In this document: in pieces, positions 34,345 to 45,133 of the stretch
Position numbering within the stretch: the first letter of the stretch is position 1
Layout of the letters: the number at the start of each line of letters is the position of its first letter
NCBI RefSeq assembly: GCF_022581195.2
Contig: NC_061454.1
Span: 1,116,001 to 1,180,000, forward strand
Length of the DNA: 64,000 nucleotides
Direction of reading: 5' to 3'
Source of the DNA: Helicoverpa zea
Taxonomy: Eukaryota > Arthropoda > Insecta > Lepidoptera > Noctuidae
The notes under the pieces: model-generated
Database searches by the model: none
The model's input: the letters and a program-made list of their open reading frames with translations, nothing else
Told to the model about the DNA's origin: nothing
Program-made: the position numbers and the translations under genes

Positions 34345-35875
34345 ATGAAGATCACTCGATATAAAAAGGTTCAGAAATACTTAAAGTTCTACTACAATAA
34401 TTTTGGTTTTCACCAGCCGTATCAAGTTTTGCTGGACGGCACATTTTGTTTTGCTGCATTTAAAGTAAGTCTTCTTCTTATTAATATTACTAAAGAAAAT
34501 AACTTAGCCACGTACACATAGAAGAAGACTTAGTTTTCATTATTGCTAGCGCGAAATATCAAAATATTTGCCTGCAACGCCAGCAATCTATTAACTAGTT
34601 CATTTGCACAGAATGGACAGCAAGTACCGGCGCAATGGTCGTTTGATCGACATTGTGGACGAGGAGTGGCGGGCTGAGCAGCTGCCTCACGAGGACATCC
34701 AGGTCCCGCTGGAGGAGCTGCCTGACCCTGAGGCTGACAGTGCTGACTCCCATCTTACGCTAAAAGAACAGAGCATGCGCTGGCAAGAGAATTTCCCGGA
34801 GCCCGCTAGCAATAATCAAAACTAGGTATTCTGACTAACTTAGCACCTAATAGTATCAAATTAATCATTTAATGTAACGTTACACTTATTCTTGTCATGT
34901 TATAATACTTTCTACTTGCGGTTTCATCCGTGTCCTGAGGAATCTACTTCCCATACATGGATAAATAGTAGCCTATATGTTACTCGGATTTATGTTATTG
35001 ACTTTGTTGTGTAAATCAAATCAATTGAAGTTGTGTAAATCAAGCAAGCAAATAAATAAAATATACAAAAATAAGCTACATTACTACTAAGTTTCATCAA
35101 AACCCGCTCAGTAGTTTTTGTACAAAAGAGGACACGCATGCTCGCAAACTTTTACATTTATAATATTGTTAAGTATGATGGTATTATGTCTAAAATCTTA
35201 TAATTATTTCATCTTTTTCAGGAACAAATAAACATAAGAGAACAAATCCCAAAATATTTGAACTCACAAGCTAAATTATTGACCACAAGATGTATCATAA
35301 TAGAAACAGAAAAAATTGCAAAAAAGACCCATGGAGCCCTAACTATATTGAAGCAGTTTGGTATACATGAATGTAATCATAAAGAGCCTATTGGAGGTTC
35401 TAACTGTATATTGTCTATGGTAGGTCGGAAGAATGACAAGCACTACATACTGGCAACACAAGACAGGGACTTACAGGACAAAATGAGGGAAAGAGCTGGT
35501 GTTCCACTTCTGTACCTCCACAACAAGTCTCCGACACTAGAAAAGCCTTCACCGGCAAGCAATGCTAAAGCTGGACAGAGCTTAGAAGGAAACCCCAACT
35601 TGTTTATTACAGAAACTCAAAATGAGGCACTGCAAACAATGAAAAAAGTCCTTGGTGTGGAAGAAAAGGTTGAGGAAAGAAAAATTCCTATTAGAAAGAA
35701 GAAACAGCATAATCCTAATCCTCTGTCCTGTAAAAAGAAGAAGAAGAAAGGGCCAGTTAATAATAATAAGAGTAAAGGGGAGACTGTAAGTGAAGGTAAA
35801 GTTAGGAAAAGAAAGAAGAAGAAATTGCCACAACATCTGAAAGCGCAGTTGAAGGCTGCTGCTACTAGTAGTTAA
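34345..35875 (+). CDS. UTP23: UTP23, small-subunit processome rRNA-processing protein
   Basis: Two coding exons, 34345-34464 and 35222-35875 (GTAAGT donor, TTTTTCAG acceptor, phase 0), give 257 residues. UTP23 is a nucleolar PIN-fold protein needed for early 18S rRNA maturation and snR30/U17 snoRNA release. Evidence: N-terminus MKITRYKKVQKYLKFYYNNF and then YQVLLDGTF (Asp31 of the PIN fold) is the family signature. CCHC zinc-site candidates are Cys64, Cys91, His93 and Cys102. LSMVGRKND, HYILATQD and GVPLLYL follow. The C-terminal 100 residues are Lys-rich (KKKKKKG, KRKKKK), typical of nucleolar proteins. The single intron contains the whole ANAPC13 gene on the same strand. The poly(A) signal overlaps the stop codon. 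Confidence 0.93.
34613..34825 (+). CDS. ANAPC13: Anaphase-promoting complex subunit 13, nested in the UTP23 intron
   Basis: An intronless 70-residue CDS (ATG 34613, TAG 34823-34825). APC13 is a small scaffold subunit stabilising the TPR lobe of the APC/C ubiquitin ligase. MDSKYRRNGRLIDIVDEEWR, then LPHEDIQVPLEELPDPE and LKEQSMRW match the family's conserved blocks (MDSxxxRDGRxxDxIDDxWR, LPxEDxxxPxxELPxPE, xKEQExxW), and the length matches the usual 70-75 residues. CATTTGCACAG just before AATGG is an acceptor, so a 5' UTR exon upstream is likely. It could be shared with UTP23: CATCAG|GTTCGT near 34322 is a possible donor before the UTP23 ATG. Confidence 0.93.
   Translation: MDSKYRRNGRLIDIVDEEWRAEQLPHEDIQVPLEELPDPEADSADSHLTLKEQSMRWQENFPEPASNNQN
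34913..35160 (-). repeat. Dispersed repeat between ANAPC13 and UTP23 exon 2
   Basis: CTTGCGGTTTCATCCGTGTC at one end and CTAAGTTTCATCAAAACCCG, CAGTAGTTTTTGTACAAAAG and TTTATAATATTGTTAAGTAT at the other; a variant of the repeat family seen throughout the window. Confidence 0.6.
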
Positions 35876-35879
35876 TAAA
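35874..35879 (+). terminator. UTP23: Poly(A) signal overlapping the UTP23 stop codon
   Basis: AATAAA starts at the second base of the TAA stop (35873-35875), so the 3' UTR must be very short (tens of bases) if this signal is used. The next downstream feature is the convergent gene's 3' end. Confidence 0.6.
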
Positions 35880-35904
35880 TGTTTTTGTAATTATATGAGG
35901 TAGT

Positions 35905-35910
35905 TTTATT
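35905..35910 (-). terminator. Poly(A) signal candidate of the CFAP119-like gene
   Basis: TTTATT on the plus strand is AATAAA on the minus strand, 161 bases past the minus-strand stop at 36071. With the UTP23 signal 30 bases away, the two convergent transcripts probably meet or overlap at their 3' ends. Confidence 0.45.
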
Positions 35911-36070
35911 TTAATTTAGTAGGATTGAGCCTGATAAGTCATCTATATAAAATAGATTTTGTAATACAAGCAATACATATGACTCAGGTATTTGCAATTA
36001 TTACTTTTAGTTACAAAACTAAAACACAAGTAGATTCATAAATGAAACACACATTTATATTCATAAGATT

Positions 36071-37312
36071 CTATTTCATCAACTTGAAGGGCCACAGCAA
36101 CTTAAGGCGAGGAGTGCCGAAGGTCAGAATATGTATAAGCGGCAGGTTCGTAAGGTATACCGTGTGGAAGTGTGAAACTATGTCGTAACAGTCTTCTGGT
36201 CCAAATACCTCTTCACCATATGGAGTGTCCTATTAATAAAATAAAAGTTTCAGATCCAGGGTTACCTAAAGAATACAGATGTACGAGTACCTAATGCACT
36301 GTTAAATATGTCAGCATTGGCGTGATCACGGTCCGAGACAACTCGTGTCGCGAAAAAAAATCTTTAGAAATAAAATTCAAGTAGGATACTAAGTCCTGGA
36401 CTCATTACAGAAAAGATAGAGTTGTCTAAGGTTCCGGGGCCTCGTCAAGTTCTCAATAAAGGGCCTGTAACTGACTCACCTCAATTGAATGTCGTATCAT
36501 CATTTCTTTGAAGTAATTCCACACAGCAGTGGGCGACTGCCAGTAATACCACTTGAAGTATAAATGCGAATCTAGATAAATTGTTATCAGCACAGATAGT
36601 TTGTACGCGCCGAAGTCCCTTTGAGCTGCGTACTCAATCGTTTCCAGCATCAGACTGATGAGGAAGTTCTTTTCAGATATCATATAGTTCGCTGTTATAT
36701 TCTTTTCTATTAGGAAGTCGGCTAGAAAAAAATTAATAGTGTCAAGTAGTTATGAAAGTGAAAACCTCTCTCCGAACAGTTTGTTTATTCAGTTACCTAC
36801 ATAAATCTAGGATAAGTGTCGAACTAAGAAAACCCGAACCCTTCGCGCGGTGGGCATTTATAAGTCCATGAACTAGAATAGCTAACTGCAAAGGCCTCTC
36901 TAGGCTTTAGGCGTTAGGCTAAACTCATTCGGAACAGCTACTAATAAATGTAATCAAAGCTAATAAGTTATGAAATGAGAAAAAAGGAAGCACCTAGAAA
37001 CTTCCTCAATCCATTCTCCTTATCAGCATCGCCAGCCGCAATCATAGCTACAGCTTCAACCTCATTCATTATCATTCCAATAATTATATGGGGCGAGGGT
37101 TCCATTACCGGCTTCCTAAACGGAGGGGTTTCATTCTGTTTCATATAGTTCAGGTACGAAGGAGCCGAGAGCTGGGGTTTCACCATCCCATCTTCTGAGA
37201 ACTTGGGTATTGCAGGGGCTGATGCTGCTTTGATCTTAAACTGTTCAGGACTTTCGGAAGTCGTTCCTGAACTTGTTTTTGAATCTAATATAGTCTCCAT
37301 TGTGCTGTTCAT
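36071..37312 (-). CDS. Probable CFAP119 (CCDC189)-like ciliary/flagellar protein
   Basis: Three exons, 37312-36994, 36721-36480 and 36229-36071, with consistent phases (319+242+159 = 720 nt, 239 residues). Residues 1-90 are low-complexity and polar. The conserved part starts around NEVEAVAMIAAGDADKENGL and continues ISLMLETIEYA, AYKLSVLITIYLDSHLYFKW, SPTAVWNYFKEMMIRHSIE and then VSHFHTVYLTNLPLIHIL. This helix pattern, with W-x-Y-F-x-E-x(4)-HS and a C-terminal segment before a Pro-Arg-Leu end, resembles the CCDC189/CFAP119 family of sperm-flagellum proteins. The call is from motif memory, so only moderately sure. The exon 1 donor (CTAG|GTGCTT) is weak, but the phase agrees. Convergent with UTP23. 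Confidence 0.6.
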
Positions 37313-37589
37313 AATGAATGTAATTATTTATTGAAGAAATATAGCAAGTGAACTTGGATCTGTCTTGTTGGTATATACATTGTAGTCTTTGTTGTTGACT
37401 TTGTTTTGTCAATGCGTAGGTATAAAAAGTTTATCTCTAACAAGTTTTTATGTGAGCTTGTACAAGTTTCAGGGTTTCAGAATGCTTCATATATGTACAT
37501 GAATAATAGGAATACATAAAGCTGTTATATGCCTCGGTAATATGCATAGAATATTTAAATTAAAATACCAAAATACACAATTAAAATTA

Positions 37590-37595
37590 TTTATT
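37590..37595 (-). terminator. CWC22: Poly(A) signal candidate of CWC22
   Basis: TTTATT on the plus strand, about 90 bases downstream of the minus-strand TAA at 37681. Confidence 0.45.
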
Positions 37596-37680
37596 AAGAT
37601 TTATAACAAACTAGATATCATATTCAGTACAGGAATATTTTTTCAGTTTTCTTTGTTTTCAAGTCATTAGCATTTCTACG

Positions 37681-40600
37681 TTACGTTCGTTCTTTTCTGC
37701 CACGAATATCCTTTTCTACTTCGTCTCTACTCTTAATATCTAAATTATCCCAATATCTACCATGTACCTTTTCATCCTCACTATCAGAAGATGATGATGA
37801 CGATGATGACGAAGAGGATGATGACGATGATGATGACTCAGTATCACTCTTCTGTTTTTTACTACTACCTTTAGAACGTTTCTTTTCCTTTCGTTTGCTC
37901 GAACTTTCATCCTCACTACTACTATCCCTACTTTTCTTTTTCTTATCTTTTTTGGCAGTTTTGTCTTTCTTTTTACTTTCCTTTTCTTTTGTATCTTTGG
38001 AATCTTTCTTTTTAGATTTATGGTCTTCTGAATCATCTCTTCTTTCGCTACTTTTGTCATTATTTTGTTCGTCGCCATTTACTTTTCCACTGTCATTATC
38101 TCTTCTTCTAGATCTAGTGTCTTCTTCATCACGAGCTTCTCTATTTCTATCATTCTTATCTTTTTTGCGACTATTTCCATTAGTTTCTTCGCGAGCTTGT
38201 CGTTCTTCCAAATCTCTCTTTCTACTCCTAGGTTCGTCATTGTCCCTTCTGTCTTCTGCATCCTTTCTGTTCCTTCTAGAATCATTTGTGTCATCGTCAC
38301 GGTTTTTATTGTCATTTCTATCTGATCTGTCATCATTGGTCCGTACGTCTTTCCGGCTTCTCTCGTTCTCTCTACGTCTATCATCGTCCCTGCCGTTTCT
38401 GTCATCTCTACGACTTCTCTGTTCCCTATCATCATCTCTACGTTCTCTTTCCGCATCTCTCTCATCTCTACGACTTCTTTGTTCCTTGTTAACTTCTCTT
38501 CGTACTCTATCGTCATCTCCACGTCCTCTATCGTCATCTCTACGACCCCTCACGTCCCTATCATCATCCCTGCGGTTTTTACTGTCATTATCATCCCTAC
38601 GATTCCTCAATTCATCTTTCTGAGCTTTGTCATTTCTTGAATCATCATCCCTACGTCCTCTTCTCTCGTCGTTTTGAGATCTTTCATCGTCTCTCCGACT
38701 TCTATTCTCATCTCTTTGTGATCTATCGTCATCGCGACGTTCTCTATTTCCTTCCCTCCTTTCATCATTCCGCTGTCTGTTATCATCTCTACGCCCTCTG
38801 CCATCATCCCTTTGTGAGCGGTCATCATCTCTTCTGCCTCTTAGGTCTTCCCATTGTTGTCTTTCGTCACCTCTTCGGGTTCTTTCCTCATCCTTACGAC
38901 CTCTACCATCTTCTCGTGGTCTTTCGTCATCCCTTCGACTCCTTTCTTCATCTCGCTGTTGCCTGTCATCATCTCTACGACCTCTGTCATCTCTTTGAAG
39001 TCTCTCATCATCTCGTCTACTTCTGCCTTCATCTCGTGATCTTTCATCCCCTTTTCGGAATCTGTCGTCATTTTGCCGTCCTCTGTCATCGTCCGTTCGG
39101 CCTCTATCGTCATTTTGTCGACCCCTGTCATTGTCACGTCGTCTGTAATCCCCATTGTCCTGTTCGTTGCCATCATATCTCCTGCGCCTATCATCCCCGT
39201 TTCTCTGGTCCATTCTATCATCATTTCTTCTAACATCCCTTGGTCTTGCAAAGTTTTCCCTATCTTGACGTGCATCTGGTCTGTTCTCCATTCTCTTAGC
39301 ATCTTTACCATAAGTATCATAGAAGCCATCATGTCCCCATCTCTCAACAGGTTTCTCAGGTTCCTCAGCAGGTGTTTGCGGTACCTTTTCCTTGTTTTTA
39401 TCTTTCTTAGATTTCTTTTCTTTCTTCTTTTTGCTAGATTTTTCTGTCTCAGATTCTGGAAAGAAATAGGCATCTTGTTAATAAATTACAACATCTAAGG
39501 TCATCAGAAAATTTGAGGCTTGAGATGGCGATGCATTCCACTAGCTTCTTCGACAAATCTTTTACTGTTCTGGCTGTTCGGCTATGGAATGCATTGCCCG
39601 TTACAATAAGACAGGCTCAATCATTAGCCGTTTTCAAGAGTATGTTAAAAGAACACTACCTTTCCTCTTAACGGTAGGATACTATTCCTATTTCCGAAAA
39701 TCTATATTTAGTATTGACATTATATGTAAAGTATATATGTATTTATTGTTATTATTATATATATATAGTTTATGTATTTATGAGAACAATATTATTATAG
39801 GTACACAAGTTGCAGGAGCAAGTGTACACTTTGCCTTACTGCCTACCATATATAATCTTTTCCTTCTCGTCTCAATTCATCCTAAGGTTGTCTGGAAGAG
39901 ATCGCTCTTAGCGATAAGACCGCCCATTATGTCACCTACTTTAAATACCTAGTTTAAGATCAAAAATGTAACATTGGTGTACCTAATAAAGAATATCTAT
40001 CTATCTATCTATCTACAACTTTTGAAGATTGTAGAATTTGTTGGCCCTTTTATAATATTAATCTTATTGATGATGATGTTTACTATACTAACCACTAGAG
40101 CTGTCACTGGAAGACGAGGAATCATCAGAACTACTGGAGCTGGACGAGTCAGAACTAGATTCTGAACTGGAGTCACTGTTTAGCTTTATCTCCGATATCG
40201 GCGCTGGTACATTCTGAAAACATATAACAGGGCTAGTAATTAAAAATAATAACAAAATTGTTGGTTTGTTAGGTTTCTACTCATTTAGCAGACTTACAGG
40301 TCACTAGCTGATATGTTGGTTTCAATTAAGCAGGATGAGATTTATTATATTATACTAGATAGTACCAATTTAAAATGCTGTATAACATGCCATATAAAAG
40401 TTACCTCCTTTGATAAATACATGAATGTAAGGTAGCTTAATCTAACACTGGAATAATTTTCCAAATTGGTTCAGTAATTTCTTCAGCATGTTCAATCAAA
40501 CAAACGAGCTCTTCAGCTTTCTAATATTAGCACAGATTACTAAGAACAGTTTGGATCATTAACTCTACATACCTTGGGCATCTGTTTCAAATGTTCTCTC

Positions 40601-42880
40601 AACTCATCTGTCAGGCCTCCAAGACCAATAGATGTGAAGAAATTGATGGAGAACCTTGTATTCTTTGGATTGTCTCTCGGGAAGATGCCAGAGAAAGCAT
40701 CCTGCAGGGTTCTGAAACATAGGAAGAGCAGCTCATTAAATGAAGCGCTTAATATCTAAAAGACACATTATAGCCCTTGATCTATCAGAGTACATTAAAT
40801 TAAAACCAATAACCATTAAGAACTCATCCATAAAATAACATTTGACTAACAATTTTCCATTTTAATTGAATAACTGGTTATTTCATAGATTGATTAAATC
40901 AAAGGTAAATCAAACCAAAACAACTGATCTTTTGGTTAGAAGATTAGAGAACAATGTTGTGGACATTGACTGTAGTGGGCTGATCAGAGTGATAACTTTG
41001 TAGTGCAGAATAATTATCTAACAAAAATAGACAATATTAACTCACGGATCCTTCAAACGATCATTCAGCTTCTTCAAGCCCATATATTCGGCCAACTCTT
41101 GGAACAAAATCTTGATATAAATACGACTAGAACTCGTCGTATCTTCTTCATTCAACTTCACGCACTCCAAAACCTCCCAGCTAATTGAATCCGTAAACAA
41201 TAGATGAGCAAAGAACTTGCTGACATTCCGAAGCCTGTTCGTATCTAACCGGTGAGCAGTTCCGTAAGAATCTTTAAATATCTCCTCAAAAGGGCCAATG
41301 TATATCCTGTTAATGTTACAAAACCGTTGTGCTAGTAGACCGTAAAACTTCTCATATGTTCGCTGCTCAGCGCAGCAGTCTAAAAACATGTGGCAGAGTT
41401 CCACTTCCTGTCCTGGTTTCAGTTGCATCTTCATCAGTTTATGAGCACACTCCTCAAAGTCTAAACTGGAGTTTATAGTCAGGTATATTGTTCTTCGTAA
41501 AGCTACGAGGTTAGTTTCCGTATTGTCTATAATAGTGACTTCTTTTTGAGCCTCGTCTTCTTCCTCATCGTCAGTTTCGTCGCTTCCACTCTCTCCGGAG
41601 CCATCCTCGTCACCGGATTCAGCGTCAGACCCTAAGATCTCTTTGCTGAGGGTTTTGTATTTTTGTTCATTCTCCTCGTATTTGTCATCAAATTTGAAGA
41701 CGTCTGGAAGTTATTAAATACTTCAATTAGCATTATTTACTTTGATGGTGTTAAACAATAATCTTACTATGTATTTACAAAGTTCATAACTACAAATAAT
41801 ATTTTAAGAATATGAACTGTAATGTACTACAAATTACTTACTCAGAATATCCTGTGCATCAGTAGCTTCATCCAGCATCATGAGATGTGTGAATTGCTCC
41901 TCCTCAGGTACTAGCTCCAACTCCTCAATCAATGCCGGATGATCCTTGAACCCATCCTTCCACACTTGGAACATTACCTCAATCATATACTGCACTCTTT
42001 TGTCTAACTGTCCCTCATGGAGAATATTCCTCAACATCTCAAATATAGCATTCACACCCTTCGAGGACACCTCAGTCAGTTTCTGTCCACATTCTTTCAA
42101 AAATGCTATAGCTACTTCTACCGAATCATCGGTAGGAGTTTCAACCAGTAATGTTAACAGTTCTAAAGCTAGAATTTCATGAGCAACTCTCTGATTGACT
42201 AAGTGAGCTATAAATGAAGCTGATGATATGCAAATAGGTTTGTCATTGCGCTTAAATCCTCTTTTGAATTGTATCATTAACCTCTTTAGAAGGAGCTCAC
42301 CAATGTTTGGGAAACGAGAGTTGACAGCGGCTACCAGGGCAGCATAGACATTAGTAAATGTAGGTGAAGCAGCTTGAGCCTGTATCACTGATCGACATAA
42401 CAAACCTCTACCACGAACTATGTTCTCTTTTAACAGTTCCTTGATAATAATACCAATGTTACCAACGTTAATTTTGTTGATGTGGCCGTGTATTGACTTT
42501 TTTAAAGCTTCCCAAGCCAATCTTTGATATGCTACTGAAGATTTGTCTGTAATTTGGGCCTGCATCATTCTGAGGCGGGCTGGAGGGATGTAGGCACCTC
42601 CTGTTCTTGTGTTTAACATGTCTGTGTCCTTAGCACGTCGCTGTGGCGCTTCTTTTTTTACCTCGGGCTCCTTCGGAGAGCTTGCTCGTTTCTCATGTTT
42701 AGCAGGTTCGCCGGGTGACCTCGACTTGGAGTGTCTTCGTTTCCGTCTGGAATCTCTGTCGCGGCTTTCGTCTGGCGATCTAGACCTCGATCGAGCTCGT
42801 CTAGACTTCTTTTCCCTTCGTCTGTCTTCATCATCACTGTTTCTTTCCTTCTTACGCTTACCTTCCTTATTTGAATCCAT
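37681..42880 (-). CDS. CWC22: Pre-mRNA-splicing factor CWC22 (Nucampholin orthologue)
   Basis: Five exons, 42880-41842, 41703-41046, 40711-40573, 40213-40093 and 39455-37681; phases agree and the total is 3732 nt, 1243 residues. CWC22 recruits eIF4A3 to the spliceosome and is needed for splicing and exon-junction-complex deposition. Domains: a basic RS-rich N-terminus (1-85), GGAYIPPARLR (94-104) leading into the MIF4G domain (about 110-320), an acidic linker (370-398), an MA3 domain (about 412-540, RRTIYLTINSSLDFEECAHK) and the CWC22 block SINFFTSIGLGGLTDELREH (about 588-607). An acidic-Ser exon 4 follows, then a huge Arg/Asp tail (about 708-1090, repeated RRDDDR-like units), a Lys-rich stretch, an 18-Ser run and the end block YWDNLDIKSRDEVEKDIRGR. 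The start ATG (AAAATGG) is the first in frame after the upstream non-ATG codons. Intron 4 holds a LINE fragment on the opposite strand. Confidence 0.95.
39504..40016 (+). pseudogene. Non-LTR retrotransposon 3' fragment in CWC22 intron 4
   Basis: The plus strand encodes RLEMAMHSTSFFDKSFTVLA, then VRLWNALPVTIRQAQSLAVF and KSMLKEHYLSS with a stop at 39669-39671, the C-terminal end typical of LINE reverse-transcriptase ORFs (the 'VRLWNxLP' block). A 3' UTR of about 320 bp ends with AATAAAGAATATCTATCTATC, a (TATC)n tail at 39994-40014. It is 5'-truncated, as LINE copies usually are, and antisense to CWC22. Confidence 0.82.
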
Positions 42881-43523
42881 TTTGTATGAATACACACCTT
42901 TGAAATCACAGCTAAAAAACTACGATAACTTCTTTATACAATTAGACTAAAATAACAATTAATTGTAGATATTACGAGGTAAAATCTTGAATCAACAATA
43001 ATGCGAAATGAACACACGATGCGCGGCCATTTTTATTTTGACAGTTTCGATTTTTTGTGTCGTCGTGTGACAGTCGTTGATATTTGAGTACCAGGCTTTT
43101 AAGCTAGCTTGCTGCGCATTGGCTTGCTGCCAGCCAGTGGCACTGACCATATGCCATTGTTCTCGAAGATCCGTAGCATTCAATCATATTAAGCCCCTGC
43201 GTGTCATTATATTTGTCTTTTGGAGATGGATGGATGAATTTAATATCGCTTTTAGGCAAAAAGTGATAATAGCAATTATGCTCTGGCACCTCTTTCACTA
43301 CTGTAATGTACTCCAGCCGTTCCCGCTGAGGGACAAATAAGGTTGTGGGATGGATTTGCCAACGAAGGGTGCGTTCACATAGATTCACATTTATTAAATT
43401 AGGTGCTTTGCACATGGAGTAGTAATTGCAGCAACTGGCAATTGGCTATTTGGTTGTCTATTGGAGGTGGATAGGGAGTGTAGGGAGTGAGCGAGAGTCA
43501 GTGAGAGTACACAGAGGCAAGTA
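42881..43523. other. CWC22 promoter-proximal/intergenic region
   Basis: The CWC22 5' UTR probably starts near 43010-43060 (GCGCGGCCATTTTTATTTTG is an AT-poor patch). A 103-codon minus-strand open frame (43415-43104) is present but unrecognised. No further gene is supported. Confidence 0.35.
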
Positions 43524-43780
43524 CATATCGCTCACCTAGCAGTATAATGACACATCTACTTTTTTCTTATTTTACAGAAATGAGGGTCAAAGATTTTGCA
43601 AACGTTTGAAACGAGGTTATGACTTCATTTTATATTTCATCTTAGATTTTATAGTTTTAACAACTAATGCCGTACCGTTTTACCACTTTATAAATTATAC
43701 ACTTTTAAACACTTAGGCCGTAAAAACCCAGTTTCGCTTTTTTTGTAAATGTGTCATTATACTGCTAGGTGAGCGATATG
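43524..43780. mobile_element. MITE with about 32-bp perfect TIRs, TA-flanked
   Basis: CATATCGCTCACCTAGCAGT (left) and ACTGCTAGGTGAGCGATATG (right) continue to a perfect inverted repeat through GTGTCATTAT. TA flanks both ends. 257 bp, non-coding, Tc1/mariner-like layout. Confidence 0.85.
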
Positions 43781-44155
43781 TATCTATACAAAAAGTGTAA
43801 CTCAAACTAAATAACATGGCCTATCACAATGAAACAGACTCCAAAATTATTGGAAGTAAAATCAATCAGTCAAATAATATCATTCCATTTAGGGTTTTAC
43901 AAGCAGTACATACTTATGAACGTCAAAAATATAAATAATTTTGATTCATGTTATCGGCCCAATACACCCCTCATATATGCACTTCTAATATGTTCCTACT
44001 ACCCCAATGTACTACCATATAGGAGGAGGAAAGTACATACACCTCCTGTAAAATCCCTTATGTTCTATCTCTATCTGGTTCCTTACGTAATCCCTTATGT
44101 AATCTCCTTATATTCCTACTTACGAGGAAGAGCTTCAGGTTAAATAAAATCCATA

Positions 44156-44161
44156 TTTATT
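44156..44161 (-). terminator. stai: Poly(A) signal candidate of stathmin
   Basis: Minus-strand AATAAA, with a second at 44174-44179. This gives a 3' UTR of about 2.4 kb from the stop at 46620. There are no other genes in between, only two MITEs. Confidence 0.4.
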
Positions 44162-44991
44162 AGTATTTATGACTTTATTTAATACGACAATGAAACTACA
44201 AAAGTTGCCTGCACTTCAAACAGCAATTTTCATATACCTCACAAACTGAAGCACATTAATATAATTAATCACATAAAATATAAAAATTAACGATAATAAC
44301 ACCATAATAAGAGATAGGAGAGTGACTAACATTACGCAAAAATTACGAAAAACAATAATATAATTATCTGAAAGCTATATGTTGCATCGCTATACATGAT
44401 TCGTCTCGATCGTGAGAATCTAAAAGGCTACACAATACCCAAGGCAAATTGGTCAGAGGTTTTCACTTCTTCACCGAGAAACAAGCTAGTAACTTACACC
44501 TAGTTCCCTTACTCATACAGCGTTAGTAACACAGAGAAGCAGCAAGCAGCCGCCCCGCGCCGCCGCGCCAAGCCTACATACATCATCTCTTAATATTATA
44601 TACAATTATTATCATACCTTTGACGATAAAACAGACCGACGCTAAATGAATGGCAAAAATATACTATAAAATACAGGATACTCTCACTTAACAGTCCCGC
44701 GTTGTACCGCCTCCGCGTACGCATCAGCGTCCGAGTCGATATAATTTGTGCCTAACCGAACGATACGATACATAATATCACTAGAGCAAAAACATCACAG
44801 AAGCGGTTCGTGTCCAACACACCGTTACGTCCGCGGCCCGGCGCCCTCGCCATCTACAATTAAAAAAATATAAAACGCTATGAAGGCAGTTTTATACGTT
44901 ACACTTTATTGATATCATCCGAGAGCCGAATACCGAATATACTGAGGCACTTCCGCTGGGTAACTAATCATCTAACGATCCGACTTGTACG

Positions 44992-45133
44992 GTCTTACTA
45001 CAAAAACTTTAACCACTGTTTTACACTTGTCTAAAAAAAATGTGGCTCCAAAATGAACCATATGTCAACGTCATAATTTGACATTTTTTTAGACAAGTCT
45101 TAAACTGACGTTAAAAAGTTTTTGTGGTAAGAC
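44992..45133. mobile_element. MITE with double inverted repeats in the stathmin 3' region
   Basis: Outer arms GTCTTACTACAAAAACTTTA and AAAGTTTTTGTGGTAAGAC, then inner arms ACTTGTCTAAAAAAAATGT and ACATTTTTTTAGACAAGT. 142 bp, non-coding. Confidence 0.75.

Noticed and set aside
37895..39498. Long open frames antisense to the CWC22 tail (up to 242 codons)
   Set aside because: They are mirrors of the biased Arg/Asp/Lys/Ser codons of CWC22 exon 5, with low-complexity Ser/Leu/Phe/His products.
43104..43415. 103-codon minus-strand open frame upstream of CWC22
   Set aside because: The peptide looks less biased than noise, but I recognise no family, see no splice or start evidence, and it borders MITE-like sequence. 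Kept only as a remark.
43829..44143. 104-codon plus-strand frame ending near the stathmin poly(A) region
   Set aside because: No motif, no splice support, Tyr/Ile-rich noise in AT-rich sequence opposite the stathmin 3' end.
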